A DNA stretch of 64,000 nucleotides from Trypanosoma brucei gambiense DAL972 (taxonomy: Eukaryota > Euglenozoa > Kinetoplastea > Trypanosomatida > Trypanosomatidae): contig NC_026734.1 in NCBI RefSeq assembly GCF_000210295.1, positions 186,001 to 250,000 of the forward strand, read 5' to 3'. Of the stretch, positions 51,410 through 61,940 are shown in pieces. Both the position numbers and the translations under genes were made by a program. The first letter of the stretch is position 1, and each line of letters begins with the position of its first letter. The notes beneath the pieces were generated by a model that was not told where the DNA came from, did no database searches, and saw only the letters and a program-made list of their open reading frames with translations.

Positions 51410-53905
51410 ATGTCGTATTATAATAATCAACAACAGTCGCTCCCGTTTCAACCACTTCTTTCATCCAGAAGCTTCAGAACGGTACGCAGCCATGTAACGC
51501 GAACAAGTAACCTTCACTGTAGCACTGCAAGGGACGATGTTGATGCCACCTGCAGCGATACCACCATGAGTTTACACCATAGTGATACGAAAAGTTGTAC
51601 CGATTTAGATTGTGCCACGATGACCTCAAGGAGGAGACAACGATTGCCTTGCTTTGTTTGGAGCAAGAAAACTATTCCTCAACACCCCCAAGACTGGTCC
51701 AAGTCGAGACCAGATAGCTTCCGACATGATGATACCAGCCTTCTTAAGCAAGAGGGAGACTCGTTGCCCAGTGCACGAAGGGATGTACAACTACACTGCC
51801 AGGGACACCCAACACGGCCGCTCGTTTCCGCGCGGTCTGGGGGGAAAACGCGAACAAGGACTGTTAATAATAACAGTACCGTTACATGTACAACGTGCGC
51901 CACAGGTAGGAAGTTATCATACCCACTATCAGTGGAAGCACATAATGATCACGCATTGTGCACGTGCGTCCCATGGCTCAGGTCTCTTGAGGCACTTCAT
52001 CACCACGACGTAACCCCTGAAAAGGGCTGGGAATGCATATCCATTGAACGGGACGCGTTCAACCGCTCAACAGTTAGCTCCATTTCACCACCGTTATCAC
52101 CGTATCTACCAGCGAAAACACAGGGGAAAAAGGGACAAATGACAAATTTACTCTCACCACGAAGGTTGTACGCCGCGGTTAATAGCGCTAAAACCAAAAG
52201 CGACAGAGACGTATTTGCAGTTAGTGCCCGAACACATAAAACCAGTATGGGAAGTAGTGTAAACACAGCACGGCAATATACAAAATATGTTAAAACAGCA
52301 AGAGAAGCATCACGAAAACCTCTTACTGTGCGCCATATCAATGACACAAATCCAATATACACCTTCTCCAATGAAAACAAACAGAGGAATAAAGAAAATG
52401 CACTTCAGGATACGAAGAAACCTGAAACAAAAACAGAAACAGAAATCTCCACAGCAACAACGGACGGACCTAAGTACGACGAAAAAATAACAAAATGCAG
52501 AATGGAATCGCTTGCACTACGAACAACAGAAAAAGAAACTACGACCGAAAACCAAACTCAATGCACAAAACAGAAGGCAACAGCGACAAAAAATACATCT
52601 TCCATTCAAAAGAAATACGAACTCAGCACCACACAAAAAAAACAACTGGAAATTAAAACAAAAGAAAAAAAGAAAAAAAAGAGTAGTATCAACACTCAAA
52701 ACCCAATCTCAAAAGAACAAGACACAAAGCAACGTACATCACTTACGCAGAACCTACAAAACAATTCAACATCACAGAAGGAATTTAACCACATTGGAAT
52801 AAACTCAACCGAAACCATCATGGACGAGGCACCATGCGCTCCGGACGACTTCATGGCGGAGGAATCCCAGCAACACACTGCGAGGAGTGAAGCTGACATT
52901 GATGAAGAACAGCAGCCGCAGGAGCAGCAAACCGAAACCATCATGGACGAGGCACCATGCGCTCCGGACGACTTCATGGCGGAGGAATCCCAGCAACACA
53001 CTGCGAGGAGTGAAGCTGACATTGATGAAGAACAGCAGCCGCAGGAGCAGCAAACCGAAACCATCATGGACGAGGCACCATGCGCTCCGGACGACTTCAT
53101 GGCGGAGGAATCCCAGCAACACACTGCGAGGAGTGAAGCTGACATTGATGAAGAACAGCAGCCGCAGGAGCAGCAAACCGAAACCATCATGGACGAGGCA
53201 CCATGCGCTCCGGACGACTTCATGGCGGAGGAATCCCAGCAACACACTGCGAGGAGTGAAGCTGACATTGATGAAGAACAGCAGCCGCAGGAGCAGCAAA
53301 CCGAAACCATCATGGACGAGGCACCATGCGCTCCGGACGACTTCATGGCGGAGGAATCCCAGCAACACACTGCGAGGAGTGAAGCTGACATTGATGAAGA
53401 ACAGCAGCCGCAGGAGCAGCAAACCGAAACCATCATGGACGAGGCACCATGCGCTCCGGACGACTTCATGGCGGAGGAATCCCAGCAACACACTGCGAGG
53501 AGTGAAGCTGACATTGATGAAGAACAGCAGCCGCAGGAGCAGCAAACCGAAACCATCATGGACGAGGCACCATGCGCTCCGGACGACTTCATGGCGGAGG
53601 AATCCCAGCAACACACTGCGAGGAGTGAAGCTGACATTGATGAAGAGCAGCAGCCGCAGGAGCAGCAAACCGAAACCATCATGGACGAGGCACCATGCGC
53701 TCCGGACGACTTCATGGCGGAGGAATCCCAGCAACACACTGCGAGGAGTGAAGCTGACTTTGATGAAGAACAGCAGCCGCAGGAGCAGCAAACCGAAACC
53801 TTTCTGGGGAGGGGGCCCCCGGCCGCCCCGGGAGGACCTCATGGGGGAGAAGAATCCCACCCAACACACCGGCAAGGAAGTAAGGTGGACATGGAGAAGA
53901 GCTAG
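51410..53905 (+). CDS. 41-residue tandem-repeat protein, unknown function; 3' end unreliable
   Basis: An 831-aa frame as read. Residues 1-300 are Ser/Thr/Arg/His-rich with many Cys; residues 300-466 are Lys/Thr/Gln/Asn-rich and coded by unusually A-rich DNA. Eight 41-aa units follow (467-794), each starting with TETIMDEAPCAPDDF and ending with Glu/Gln-rich EEQQPQEQQ. The units are nearly identical even at the DNA level. After them the frame enters a corrupted ninth unit and stops at TAG 53903-53905. That stop is probably artificial: the same frame stays open again from 53906 to 54007 and then continues after a one-base shift (see the pseudogene entry). Acidic repeat proteins of this kind in trypanosomes are often cytoskeletal, but no domain proves that here. 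Confidence 0.8.
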   Translation: MSYYNNQQQSLPFQPLLSSRSFRTVRSHVTRTSNLHCSTARDDVDATCSDTTMSLHHSDTKSCTDLDCATMTSRRRQRLPCFVWSKKTIPQHPQDWSKSRPDSFRHDDTSLLKQEGDSLPSARRDVQLHCQGHPTRPLVSARSGGKTRTRTVNNNSTVTCTTCATGRKLSYPLSVEAHNDHALCTCVPWLRSLEALHHHDVTPEKGWECISIERDAFNRSTVSSISPPLSPYLPAKTQGKKGQMTNLLSPRRLYAAVNSAKTKSDRDVFAVSARTHKTSMGSSVNTARQYTKYVKTAREASRKPLTVRHINDTNPIYTFSNENKQRNKENALQDTKKPETKTETEISTATTDGPKYDEKITKCRMESLALRTTEKETTTENQTQCTKQKATATKNTSSIQKKYELSTTQKKQLEIKTKEKKKKKSSINTQNPISKEQDTKQRTSLTQNLQNNSTSQKEFNHIGINSTETIMDEAPCAPDDFMAEESQQHTARSEADIDEEQQPQEQQTETIMDEAPCAPDDFMAEESQQHTARSEADIDEEQQPQEQQTETIMDEAPCAPDDFMAEESQQHTARSEADIDEEQQPQEQQTETIMDEAPCAPDDFMAEESQQHTARSEADIDEEQQPQEQQTETIMDEAPCAPDDFMAEESQQHTARSEADIDEEQQPQEQQTETIMDEAPCAPDDFMAEESQQHTARSEADIDEEQQPQEQQTETIMDEAPCAPDDFMAEESQQHTARSEADIDEEQQPQEQQTETIMDEAPCAPDDFMAEESQQHTARSEADFDEEQQPQEQQTETFLGRGPPAAPGGPHGGEESHPTHRQGSKVDMEKS
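52808..53791 (+). repeat. Tandem array of eight 123-bp units
   Basis: Units start at 52808, 52931, 53054, 53177, 53300, 53423, 53546 and 53669. They are almost identical; the seen differences are one GAA to GAG (silent) in unit 7 and an Ile to Phe change (ATT to TTT) in unit 8. Because 123 is a multiple of 3, all phases without stops stay open across the array. The homogeneity points to recent unequal exchange or gene conversion; true copy number may be higher than assembled. Confidence 0.97.
53792..53905 (+). repeat. Ninth repeat unit, corrupted
   Basis: Begins like the other units (ACCGAAACC) and then shows a G/C-rich scramble with many small insertions and substitutions. Later the parts ACCTCATGG, GAATCCCA and CAACACAC still align with the consensus. 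The pattern resembles end-of-read base-calling errors more than evolution, and an N lies 33 bases after it. Confidence 0.75.
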
Positions 53906-53926
53906 TTAAGATTGAATTCTGTTTAT

Positions 53927-54552
53927 ATGGAAGGAGANGTTAGAGGGAGTATTATGGAGGATACTGAGTTTGGTAGGCGTAATATTTCGCCGACGTTTTT
54001 AATTTCTTAGTTGAAACTTTTTATTTAGAAAGTGATATTGTGGTTTCATCTCTGGGTTCTAAGAGTGAGTCTCCATGCCTCCATGTTGCTAGTGATTTGT
54101 TTGTTTTTTCTAAAGGAGTGAAATCTTTTTTACCCTCTGACTTTCCTGATTTTGACAATGGTGGTTTTTGCTTTTATTCTGAGTCTTTTGATGTTTCTTC
54201 TTGTAATGTATGTTTTGGCAATCCTTTGGATGATGCTGACTATTCTCGTGGGCGTTCAATGGGGATGCGCGGTGATGCTGTTGATGGTGAAGTGTGCGTT
54301 GATGAAGTATCTATGGATACCATGGTTTATTGTGATTCTGTATGCACCGTTAATGTTGAAGAGGAAGGAGGGGTTGGAGAGGACGCGATCCCTTTTTGTC
54401 GGCAACCCGTTCCTGTAATGTTGCAAAAGTCGGAAAAGAGGGTCCATGGTGGTCAGTTGGGTAGGGATTCTGATGATGAAGATGCCGCTGAATCTTATCA
54501 TGGATGGTGGACCTTTCTCTCTGTTCCATTCTTCAAAACACACCGTAGGTAA
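53927..54552 (+). pseudogene. Frame-broken reading frame; probable 3' part of the repeat gene
   Basis: Two overlapping open segments look coding. The first (53927-54010) is in the same frame as the repeat gene and contains the N at 53938. The second (53983-54552), one frame over, encodes about 185 residues rich in Asp, Glu, Ser, Val and Phe and ends with SVPFFKTHRR. The switch falls at or near the T5 run at 53996-54000, so a one-base error or mutation there would join them. The second segment has no ATG near its beginning, which argues against an independent gene. Its DNA is T/G-rich whereas the repeat gene upstream is A-rich, so a misjoin of contigs is also possible. No family recognised. 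Confidence 0.55.
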
Positions 54553-55147
54553 TTTGTAGTGCATACATGGGGAAATTCCCGGTGCAACGTTCTGTGTTTG
54601 AAGTCTTTTTGTTTCTTTTGATTTTGCAACAGAACGGCGGCGTTCTTTAGGAATTTTACTAACTTCTATGTTCATTATTTTTCGCTAATATATATATATG
54701 CTTTTTCCTTAAAAATTTGCTTTGCTTTTGATTGTACGTGTATGTGTATCTGTACCTCTCGTTCTACTTTTGTTTTTGTGTGATGACGTTCGGTTCGATG
54801 TTACTACATGGAATACACCAATAACGACGTCAATTACTGTCGACCTTTTTTGTTTTGTGTTTTCCCATTTACCTGCGAGGTGTATCCACGTACAGCTGTG
54901 TACACATGCACCTTGTATTCTTCAATTGCCTTTATAGTTGGTCATCATTCTCTTTTTTGTATTAGCTATCAAATTTTCTGTGTCTTGGATGAGACGATAT
55001 CATTAGGCGGCACCGACGCTGCGTAAAGACTTTGCGCCTCCTCACTGTTTATTTGTTTCATTTTCTTTTCCTTTTTTTTTTTTGGTTACGTCCCCTCTAA
55101 CAGGACTAACTTGTTAGCCTTCGTTTGAACGCAGAAGTAGAGGTTGA
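54553..55147. other. Intergenic spacer
   Basis: T-rich with TA units near 54688-54700 and a pyrimidine tract at 55055-55083 ahead of the next gene. Short frames are hydrophobic and judged non-coding. Confidence 0.6.
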
Positions 55148-56560
55148 ATGGAGCTCAATCTTACACAACTTCCACTTGTTCATATCACATTTTGCGGCCG
55201 CCCAGCGGTTTCCATTGGGGTTGTCAATTTGGTTGGTCTATTTGGCAGCACGGACTATGTGCTCCTTCAGCGGATCGGTAGTCAGGGTCAAACCGCGCTT
55301 CGCAAAGGGGATGGAGGAGGCAGGCATTCAAAAGATTCAAGGGATAGTAGCTTGGACTCATTGGAAATTGAGAATCGTGTGCGGAGTTCAAATATGAAGC
55401 TTTGCCGAAATACAGGCCTTCCAGTAGGATGCTACAACGTCGTAGAGGGCGGAATTTATGACGTGGTACGCTATAGCGACCTTCGTAAGGGGAAGGTTAA
55501 GGGTATGGATTTCGCCACGCTCAATAGACATAGTGATGGCCGACCCAAAACGCGCCGGGGGTGCAGAAGTCGAAGGAAACGACGCAGGGATGGCACTGTT
55601 GAAAACGCTGCACAGAGTACACCAAGCGATACAGTCTCTTCATCATTTAAACAACCTAGCACTCCCGTACCTACGGATCCCAGCGGTGCCTCCGGGGGAA
55701 CAAACGGAGTTCCTCAGCGTGCGAAGGTGGTGCGTGCCGCGCAGCCGTCGGAGAGGAAAGCACACCAGAAGGCAACTAAGGTGTCACAAACGTCTAAACA
55801 AACTGGGGGTAAAGAAGCGCCAGCTGTCGATGAAAAGAGCTCCAACGGCACCAAGGCGGAAAGAACACGGACCACTAAACCAAGGGCGCCGGGAATACCC
55901 AAAGAGAGACCGCCACGTGTCGGTAAAGAAAAGGTTCAGCAAATGAAGCCTGTAGCAGAAGCCGCCCCGCAGCACGCACCGAGCAGATCACCGTCTCCTA
56001 GGCAGGCGAATAGTAACTTTGCCGCGGTGGTTTTAACGGCGTCGGATCTGCGGTCGTGTGACCTTGGCAGCAGTTTGTCAAATGTTTCGGTATGCACGGA
56101 CAAGGCAGAAACGCAGATGACACCAACGACGGGTCCGGTAACAACTTCAATGCAACTAAATCAGTCCAAACACGTCCCCAGCAGCACGGGTCGTACAGCT
56201 GCCCAGGACAACGGAGCAAAGAAAACACCCCAAGTGGCAACTCCTGTGGGCGAAAGTGCCAATGCGAAGAAGCAACAGGATGTGATGGATGTGGACAATG
56301 CGCTGTTGGTTGGACATGGTTCCTCAAGTAACGGTAAGAAAGAAGGTGGGAGTACAGGTTTAGCAAACGTTAGAACGGATCATTCCCGAGATGTGGTGGA
56401 CCGTCGGGCGGCTGCAGCGCCTTCGAATTCCATCGTTGAGTGCCCTTGTGCTCCCGATGCCGCAAGTCCGGAGCTGGGTTTCGTTATGGTCGAGAGTGCC
56501 TTATCCCGTGACTTTAGTTTAGGATCATCTCTTGCTTCATCTGCAGACTCGGTGTATTAA
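55148..56560 (+). CDS. Basic, largely disordered protein of unknown function, 470 aa
   Basis: The ATG at 55148 follows a strong T-rich tract and several AGs. Residues 1-130 could form a small folded domain with hydrophobic strands (LVHITFCGRPAVSIGVV, DYVLLQRIG, GGIYDVVRYSDL). A Lys/Arg cluster at about 135-150 (RRGCRSRRKRRRDG) is a likely nuclear signal. The rest, to the C-terminus, is Ser/Thr/Pro/Lys/Ala-rich and looks disordered, with a final DFSLGSSLASSADS segment that echoes an internal CDLGSSLSNVS motif near 300; a short linear motif used twice is possible. I do not recognise a family. Confidence 0.75.
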   Translation: MELNLTQLPLVHITFCGRPAVSIGVVNLVGLFGSTDYVLLQRIGSQGQTALRKGDGGGRHSKDSRDSSLDSLEIENRVRSSNMKLCRNTGLPVGCYNVVEGGIYDVVRYSDLRKGKVKGMDFATLNRHSDGRPKTRRGCRSRRKRRRDGTVENAAQSTPSDTVSSSFKQPSTPVPTDPSGASGGTNGVPQRAKVVRAAQPSERKAHQKATKVSQTSKQTGGKEAPAVDEKSSNGTKAERTRTTKPRAPGIPKERPPRVGKEKVQQMKPVAEAAPQHAPSRSPSPRQANSNFAAVVLTASDLRSCDLGSSLSNVSVCTDKAETQMTPTTGPVTTSMQLNQSKHVPSSTGRTAAQDNGAKKTPQVATPVGESANAKKQQDVMDVDNALLVGHGSSSNGKKEGGSTGLANVRTDHSRDVVDRRAAAAPSNSIVECPCAPDAASPELGFVMVESALSRDFSLGSSLASSADSVY

Positions 56561-58544
56561 AAAAAAGAAAAATATATATATATAGAAAAATCTCTTGGTA
56601 CTTGTCTGAATGTGGGAGTGGTTAAATTGTGAAAAATAAAGCGAATAGAAAAGGAAGGAGCGTTCGATGGAACGAGCATGAGGTTTGAGAAACAAAAATT
56701 TTTTTGAGCACACGATTATTATATATTATTGTTCAGAATAATTTTATTTAGTGAGGGAAGTAATGAAATAGGGAGGAGAACCGACTCCAGTAGCCGTGTG
56801 AGAATTTGCTTCACTATTGCAAAGGTGAAAGCATTGGCTGAAACAAATGTTTGGAATTGGAAGAAGAGAGCGTGAGATGCGATAACAAAGATCTAAAAAC
56901 TGTTGACGCTGATGTTGGTGGTGGTGGTGGTGATGATAAGGTACCGAGGGAGCAAACAGGCAAACACACTCAGTAAAATGAAGGGAAGGAATTTAAAAAA
57001 AAAAAAAGCGAGCCGTTGGCACAAAAATTTAAATGGTGTGGTTACACTGGACAACTGAACAAATCATGGAGAGGAAAGGGCATGCGAGAGTGAAGTTTGT
57101 GTGCTTCCCTAACTTCATTCTTCTTTTATTGTTCCCTTTTTTGCTTTTCGTTTTCACATTGTTGGGAGACCTTTTTTTTTTGTTTTATTGTTATGTACAG
57201 TCTCTCACTCCTTCTCCCCTTATATCCAACTTTTTTTCTCGTTTTTTTTCTTTTTGCTGTTTGATAAGCTGTTTCATTCTCCTCAACGGGATATTTTTTT
57301 GTACCCGCTTACTGTTTTTTTTTCTCTTTTCTTTTCCTTTGTTGAAGTTGCTGTTTGTTTGCCCCACATATGTTTTTTTTTTTACCCTGGTGGACTGCGA
57401 AGAGCAGATGCGGCAATTTATCTTTTATTTACCCTACTTCAGCAGCATCACTTTTCTTTCCCTGAAGTAATGGTTACAATCTGTTTTGTTTTTTTTTAAC
57501 AATATCATTATTGTTATCGGTGGTGTTTTCTCTATTACTCATAAATCTCAAAGCATTTGCCTGCGTGTTGTCCGTGCCTCCCGCTTTTCTTCGTCAGCCC
57601 CCTCATCATTGATATATTTTCGGTTTGTTGTGGTTGTTTTCTCTTTCTTTCTTTCTTTTTTTTTTTGATGTTGATGTTGATGGCGGAGTTGGTTTTCTTT
57701 GGGAGCCGCTTTTCAATTCATATTTGTCCTTATGGTTACTTTGCCGCTTCACTGGGACCGGCAAAGAGGTGACAAACGAATGTAATGACAGATCCTTCAT
57801 TTCATTTCGTTTTGTTTATTTTATTTTCGGTAGAAGTGGAAACCATTTCTCTTTTCGTGTCTGCTTATGTGCGCCGTTGTTGGTGTTAGTGTTTTTGTTC
57901 ATTTTTTTTTCCCCCCCTTTGGCGGTGTGTTGAGTGCAAACATACAAATGCAATGTGCCATGCATTCACTTCAATCTTCATGCTTCAGTAGCTATATAAT
58001 ATATATATATATATATTTGTATGTGTGTCTGTGCTCTAGCCCCTTCACTCTCAAACTTATGTAGGCATGAAATTGCCGCACTGTGGTGGAAACAAAATTT
58101 ACCATTCGCGTTTTCTTTCTGCTTCTGTTGTTAGTATTTGTTGCCTTTTTTTTTCTCTTTTACTAAGGTAGAATTTTTTTTTTAAATAAAATAGTAAAAG
58201 GAACTACTAATAACGGAGTTCCAATCCTTTTCGGCCAGCTTTAACGACACTTCTGCATAAGGGGAGGGGAGGAAGTTATTTTTAAAAAAAAAAGTAAAGA
58301 AGTTGTGGAATTCAAGTGCGCTGGTATCAAATACATAAGTCACGTGATTGCGTCCAAAGAAAACCAGTGAAGCTGGATTTATTAACGTCAGGCAGTTCCA
58401 AACAAACACAAATAAGATTTAGTATAAGGTTACACATATTTAGTTGTTGATTTACATATATAGTTGACTTGTTTGCTTTATTTTGTTCTATTTTATTTTA
58501 TTCTATTTTTTTTTTTTGTACGTTGCTGTGAGGGACCTACCAGG
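56561..58544. other. Intergenic spacer, 2.0 kb
   Basis: The first part is purine-rich with a GGT repeat near 56917-56931. From about 57110 it becomes strongly T-rich with many homopolymer runs, and a TA repeat lies at 57996-58016. Frames such as 57033-57470 encode only Phe/Leu-rich peptides. It ends in the glutaredoxin splice region. Confidence 0.7.
58474..58543 (+). promoter_or_regulatory. Predicted trans-splice acceptor region of glutaredoxin
   Basis: A T-rich tract (58474-58518) is followed by AG at 58531-58532 and 58542-58543, just before the ATG at 58545. The in-frame TTG extension from 58464 is simply this tract read as protein. Confidence 0.55.
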
Positions 58545-58868
58545 ATGAATAACGCATTGGATCCGGCAAAGGCACCACAATTTCTTGATATGATGTTGCG
58601 CCGCAATAAAATGGTAATGGTGTCCGCCACGTATTGTCAGTTCTGCACAAAACTGAAGATGTTACTGATTGAACTCAAACACCGTTTCGTTTCACTTGAA
58701 ATTGATATTATTCCCAACGGTCGTGAAGTGTTTGCAGAAGTGGTGGGACGCACGGGTGTACATACGGTGCCACAAGTTTTTCTTAATGGGAAGTATTTTG
58801 GCGGTTATGATGAACTTGTTGCAATGTACCGGGCAGGGCACCTTTCAGCCGAAATTGAAAGGGGCTGA
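58545..58868 (+). CDS. GRX2: Dithiol glutaredoxin, 2-C-Grx2 type
   Basis: A complete 107-aa glutaredoxin. The active site is Cys31-Gln-Phe-Cys34 in SATYCQFCTKL, followed by the glutathione-binding TVPQVF with cis-Pro76 and the GGYDEL motif at 86-91. The CQFC active site is the version reported for the mitochondrial dithiol glutaredoxin of African trypanosomes; the cytosolic 2-C-Grx1 has CPYC. It should reduce protein-glutathione mixed disulfides using glutathione or trypanothione. The N-terminus carries no clear presequence, so targeting is not explained by sequence alone. Confidence 0.93.
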   Translation: MNNALDPAKAPQFLDMMLRRNKMVMVSATYCQFCTKLKMLLIELKHRFVSLEIDIIPNGREVFAEVVGRTGVHTVPQVFLNGKYFGGYDELVAMYRAGHLSAEIERG

Positions 58869-59355
58869 AGAGGTAATTATTGTTTATGTATTGTGAGCAT
58901 AGGCGTAACGAAATATATTTATGTGTATGTTCACTTCGATGGAGCGTACAGCTGTAATGTTTAATTGTCTCATTTTGAGACGGGCAGTGGTCATTTGGTT
59001 TTTTTGTTGTTATTGTTGTTGTTGTTGTTTTTTCTTATGTTTTTTTTTGTTTCATCTGTCACCACTTTCTTTCTTTCTTTCTTTCATCGTTCCATAGAAA
59101 TTTGAACGATGATGTGGAAAGGGAGGATTGTGTGGAGAAAATGAGGCACACGAACATGGAAGTTTGTTAATAGGTATTCATACTCACACATGTATTTGTA
59201 TGGCGTGCACATCTCGCTGATTCTCTGTTTTGGTTTTATTTGTTGTTGTATGCTGCTCGGCAGGGGAAGGGAGAAAAAAGAAAAAAGAAAAACAAAGAGC
59301 AGAAACATTTTGGTTGTCCTGTTGGCCGCATTATTCGATGCATGTGCATATGTGC

Positions 59356-59471
<116 letters not shown>

Positions 59472-59503
59472 TCTTCCGTCTCCCCTCACTTCCTCACGCA
59501 TGC

Positions 59504-59505
<2 letters not shown>

Positions 59506-59542
<37 letters not shown>
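59506..59542. repeat. (TTA)n microsatellite
   Basis: About twelve TTA units, 35 bases after the TG run. Confidence 0.92.
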
Positions 59543-59871
59543 GGTGCACCTGTGTGTTACTTGTCATGTGCATTTATTATCTTCGATCCGTCCACTATTA
59601 TTTCCTTTCTCGTTTTGCGTTATTTGTACATTAAAAGTTGCTATTGCTCTAGCAATTGTGTATTAATTAATTTATTTATTTATTCGGCTACTGATATCAT
59701 CATTGCATTCTTACTTCATCCCCCTAATTCTGCTTGTCAGGTGTGCATCCAAACGTTTACTTAGAGACAAGCGAGTCAAATACTGGCATTTATATTTATA
59801 TATTTATATATATTCTGATTTGACTGACAGAGCCCTTGAAATTACACGGACTACCTCCTACGGCCAACTCG

Positions 59872-60555
59872 ATGGGAATTTATTCCGACACTGATGATGA
59901 CTCTTTCATCGGGATTGAGGTGGTAGGCGAGGCGAGTTCTGATTCGGAAGAACCAAACCCCCATTCAACCACAAAGCGAAAAGTTTCCGGGGCTGTAGAC
60001 CATAATAATGGTTATAATCAAAAAAAAAACAAGCGCAGGCGGTTAAAAAATAAATGGGAGGAAAACCCTCAGCTGCACGAAACGCCGGATGAGGAGCAAA
60101 TTAGCAACGTTAAAAAGCGTGTTTATGTGTTGGACACATGTTCTATTGTTGAGCACATTGAGTGGTCAATTTTGGAGGAAGTTTCCAAGTACTACTTGAT
60201 TATCATACCAAAGAAAGTGATGGACGAATTAGGAAAAATGGAAGGGGGAAGGGGAAGTACATGCAACAGGGTGTTGAACAAACTGGAGAATGAGCACACG
60301 AGTAACAAAATGAATGTTGGCTTCCGTTTGCAACGCAAAAATGATAAGGACAAAAATGTTTTGTCTGCAGCTCGTGTGAATGACGATCACATTCTTTCGT
60401 GTGCATGTTCCTTCCGTAAACAACATGATGTCGTATTAGTTACGAGTGATAATATATTGAAACTGAAGGCATATGCAGAGGGCATACCGACAGTATCGAC
60501 GCTCAAAGACGTCACCCGACTGACTAATGGTTTAAGAGGTGGGAAATTTGAATGA
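59872..60555 (+). CDS. PIN-domain putative ribonuclease (first of two)
   Basis: A 227-aa protein from the ATG at 59872. The leader is acidic, then basic (KKNKRRRLKNK at 51-61, a probable nuclear signal). The PIN domain covers about 83-227: VYVLDTCSIVEH with Asp88, PKKVMDELGKM with Glu119, VNDDHILSCA with Asp171/172 and LVTSDNILKLKA with Asp193. All acids needed for metal-dependent RNA cleavage are present. The layout is close to eukaryotic Swt1/SMG6-like PIN domains, but the exact family is unclear. A second PIN protein follows 1.4 kb downstream. Confidence 0.87.
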   Translation: MGIYSDTDDDSFIGIEVVGEASSDSEEPNPHSTTKRKVSGAVDHNNGYNQKKNKRRRLKNKWEENPQLHETPDEEQISNVKKRVYVLDTCSIVEHIEWSILEEVSKYYLIIIPKKVMDELGKMEGGRGSTCNRVLNKLENEHTSNKMNVGFRLQRKNDKDKNVLSAARVNDDHILSCACSFRKQHDVVLVTSDNILKLKAYAEGIPTVSTLKDVTRLTNGLRGGKFE

Positions 60556-61940
60556 GAATGTTCCCAGTTATCCCTTTATTCGTTTGCATTAAACCCTTTT
60601 GCGCTTGTTTGACTGTTTGGCTACGGTTTTTTTAGGAGGGAAGAGGGTCTCGCCTAAAGGAAAAAAGATATGAAAAGAAAAAAAAAGGAAAGAAAGAGAG
60701 AAGAAAGAGTAGGGGCGGAAGCGAGGAGGAGTTTACCCGCAACCTCCACGAGTGCGCATGCACATGAGGGAAAAGAGAAATGTGCGTGTGAAGCTCACGT
60801 CACCGCTTGTTTGTTTTTTTTCTTTTCTCGGTCACAACTTCCTCCGTTGTATGCTTGTACACGCATACATTTATTTGCTCATTTATTGAATTACTTCATG
60901 CTTTCGACACTTCAACTTCCCACCTCCTCCCACTTATCACGGAATGCAAAAAAAAAAAAAGAAAGAAAGAAACGCCTTTGTTGTGATAGTGAGTGGCGTA
61001 CCTCAACATCTTCCCTTCCCTTCTCTTCTCGTGCTGTGTCGTGTCGTGTCTCGCTGTTTCTCTTCTTATTGTTGTGATTGGCATTTATATGTATGTATAT
61101 TTATATATTTATATATATATATATGTTTGTGTGTGTCTCTGTGATATCATCATCTCTTCACCGCAGTCGCCGTTATTTCGTTTTGCTTTCTGCTATCACC
61201 GCGCAAATTCAGATGCGTGGTAATTACCGTTTTTAGTGACATAACCTCGTTGGCTTAAAAAGAACAGATAAACCAAGTGAAAAACGAAAGGCAACGTCAC
61301 TAAAAAGGAAAGCTTAATTACATCCCGAGTGCTAATTAGGTTTTTTCCTATGCATTTACATGGGTATGTGAGTGAGTGAGTGAGTGAGTGACAGGGAATA
61401 AAAGATTGTTGAACTCAACTGAAAAACACACATCGAAATATTCTCCAACTCTCTTTACAGTTCTCTTACTGCTCCCCGCTCGTGTGGAAATATATAATGT
61501 CTCACATAAAGGCAGAGAAATTTTTAACAAACAAATTAATTTGTTTAGTTTTCTGCTTTTATGATTTGAAAACGAAAAAAAAAAAAGATCTTTATGGAAA
61601 CTACACGGCCAAGTAGTCGGTTGTTCTTCTCTTTGCCTTTTGTGTATTTGCTCACCCGGTTTTTGTATCTGAACATTCTGATCTCACATCACCGAATAAT
61701 TGTTACACAATTTTTTTCTCTCCCCTTCCGCCTCTCTTTCTTGCCACTGGTTCCTCGCTTCTTTTTGTTTGTTTGTTTGTTCGTTTAGTTAGCACCCACA
61801 AGTGAAGGAGGGCGAGTTGTGGGCCTGTAAGTGGTACTTTAGATTGCACGTCGGTAGTTGCTTCTGATCTGCGTATTGCAACTTTCGTGTTGTAAAATAG
61901 ATTGCGGTAGTACTAGCAGTGGGTTTTTGCCCTGTGCGCG
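60556..61940. other. Intergenic spacer between the two PIN genes
   Basis: Contains purine-rich stretches (60660-60715), an A-run at 60948, a TA repeat near 61107-61125, a GTGA repeat near 61368-61391 and pyrimidine-rich sequence at 61715-61765. No gene recognised. Confidence 0.65.

Noticed and set aside
52808..53791. CRISPR-like direct repeat array
   Set aside because: The units are contiguous, in frame and without spacers; this is a coding tandem repeat in a eukaryote.
52696..53875. Long antisense and alternative-frame ORFs across the repeat array (about 340-356 aa)
   Set aside because: They exist only because the 123-bp unit is a multiple of three and has no stop in those phases; they carry no independent start context and mirror the repeat.
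57033..57470. 145-aa hydrophobic ORF in the 2-kb spacer
   Set aside because: Homopolymer T runs read as Phe/Leu; no signal of a real membrane protein.
60670..61077. 135-aa ORF between the PIN genes
   Set aside because: Starts in a purine-rich Lys/Arg run and ends in pyrimidine-derived Leu/Phe; composition follows the DNA, not a protein.
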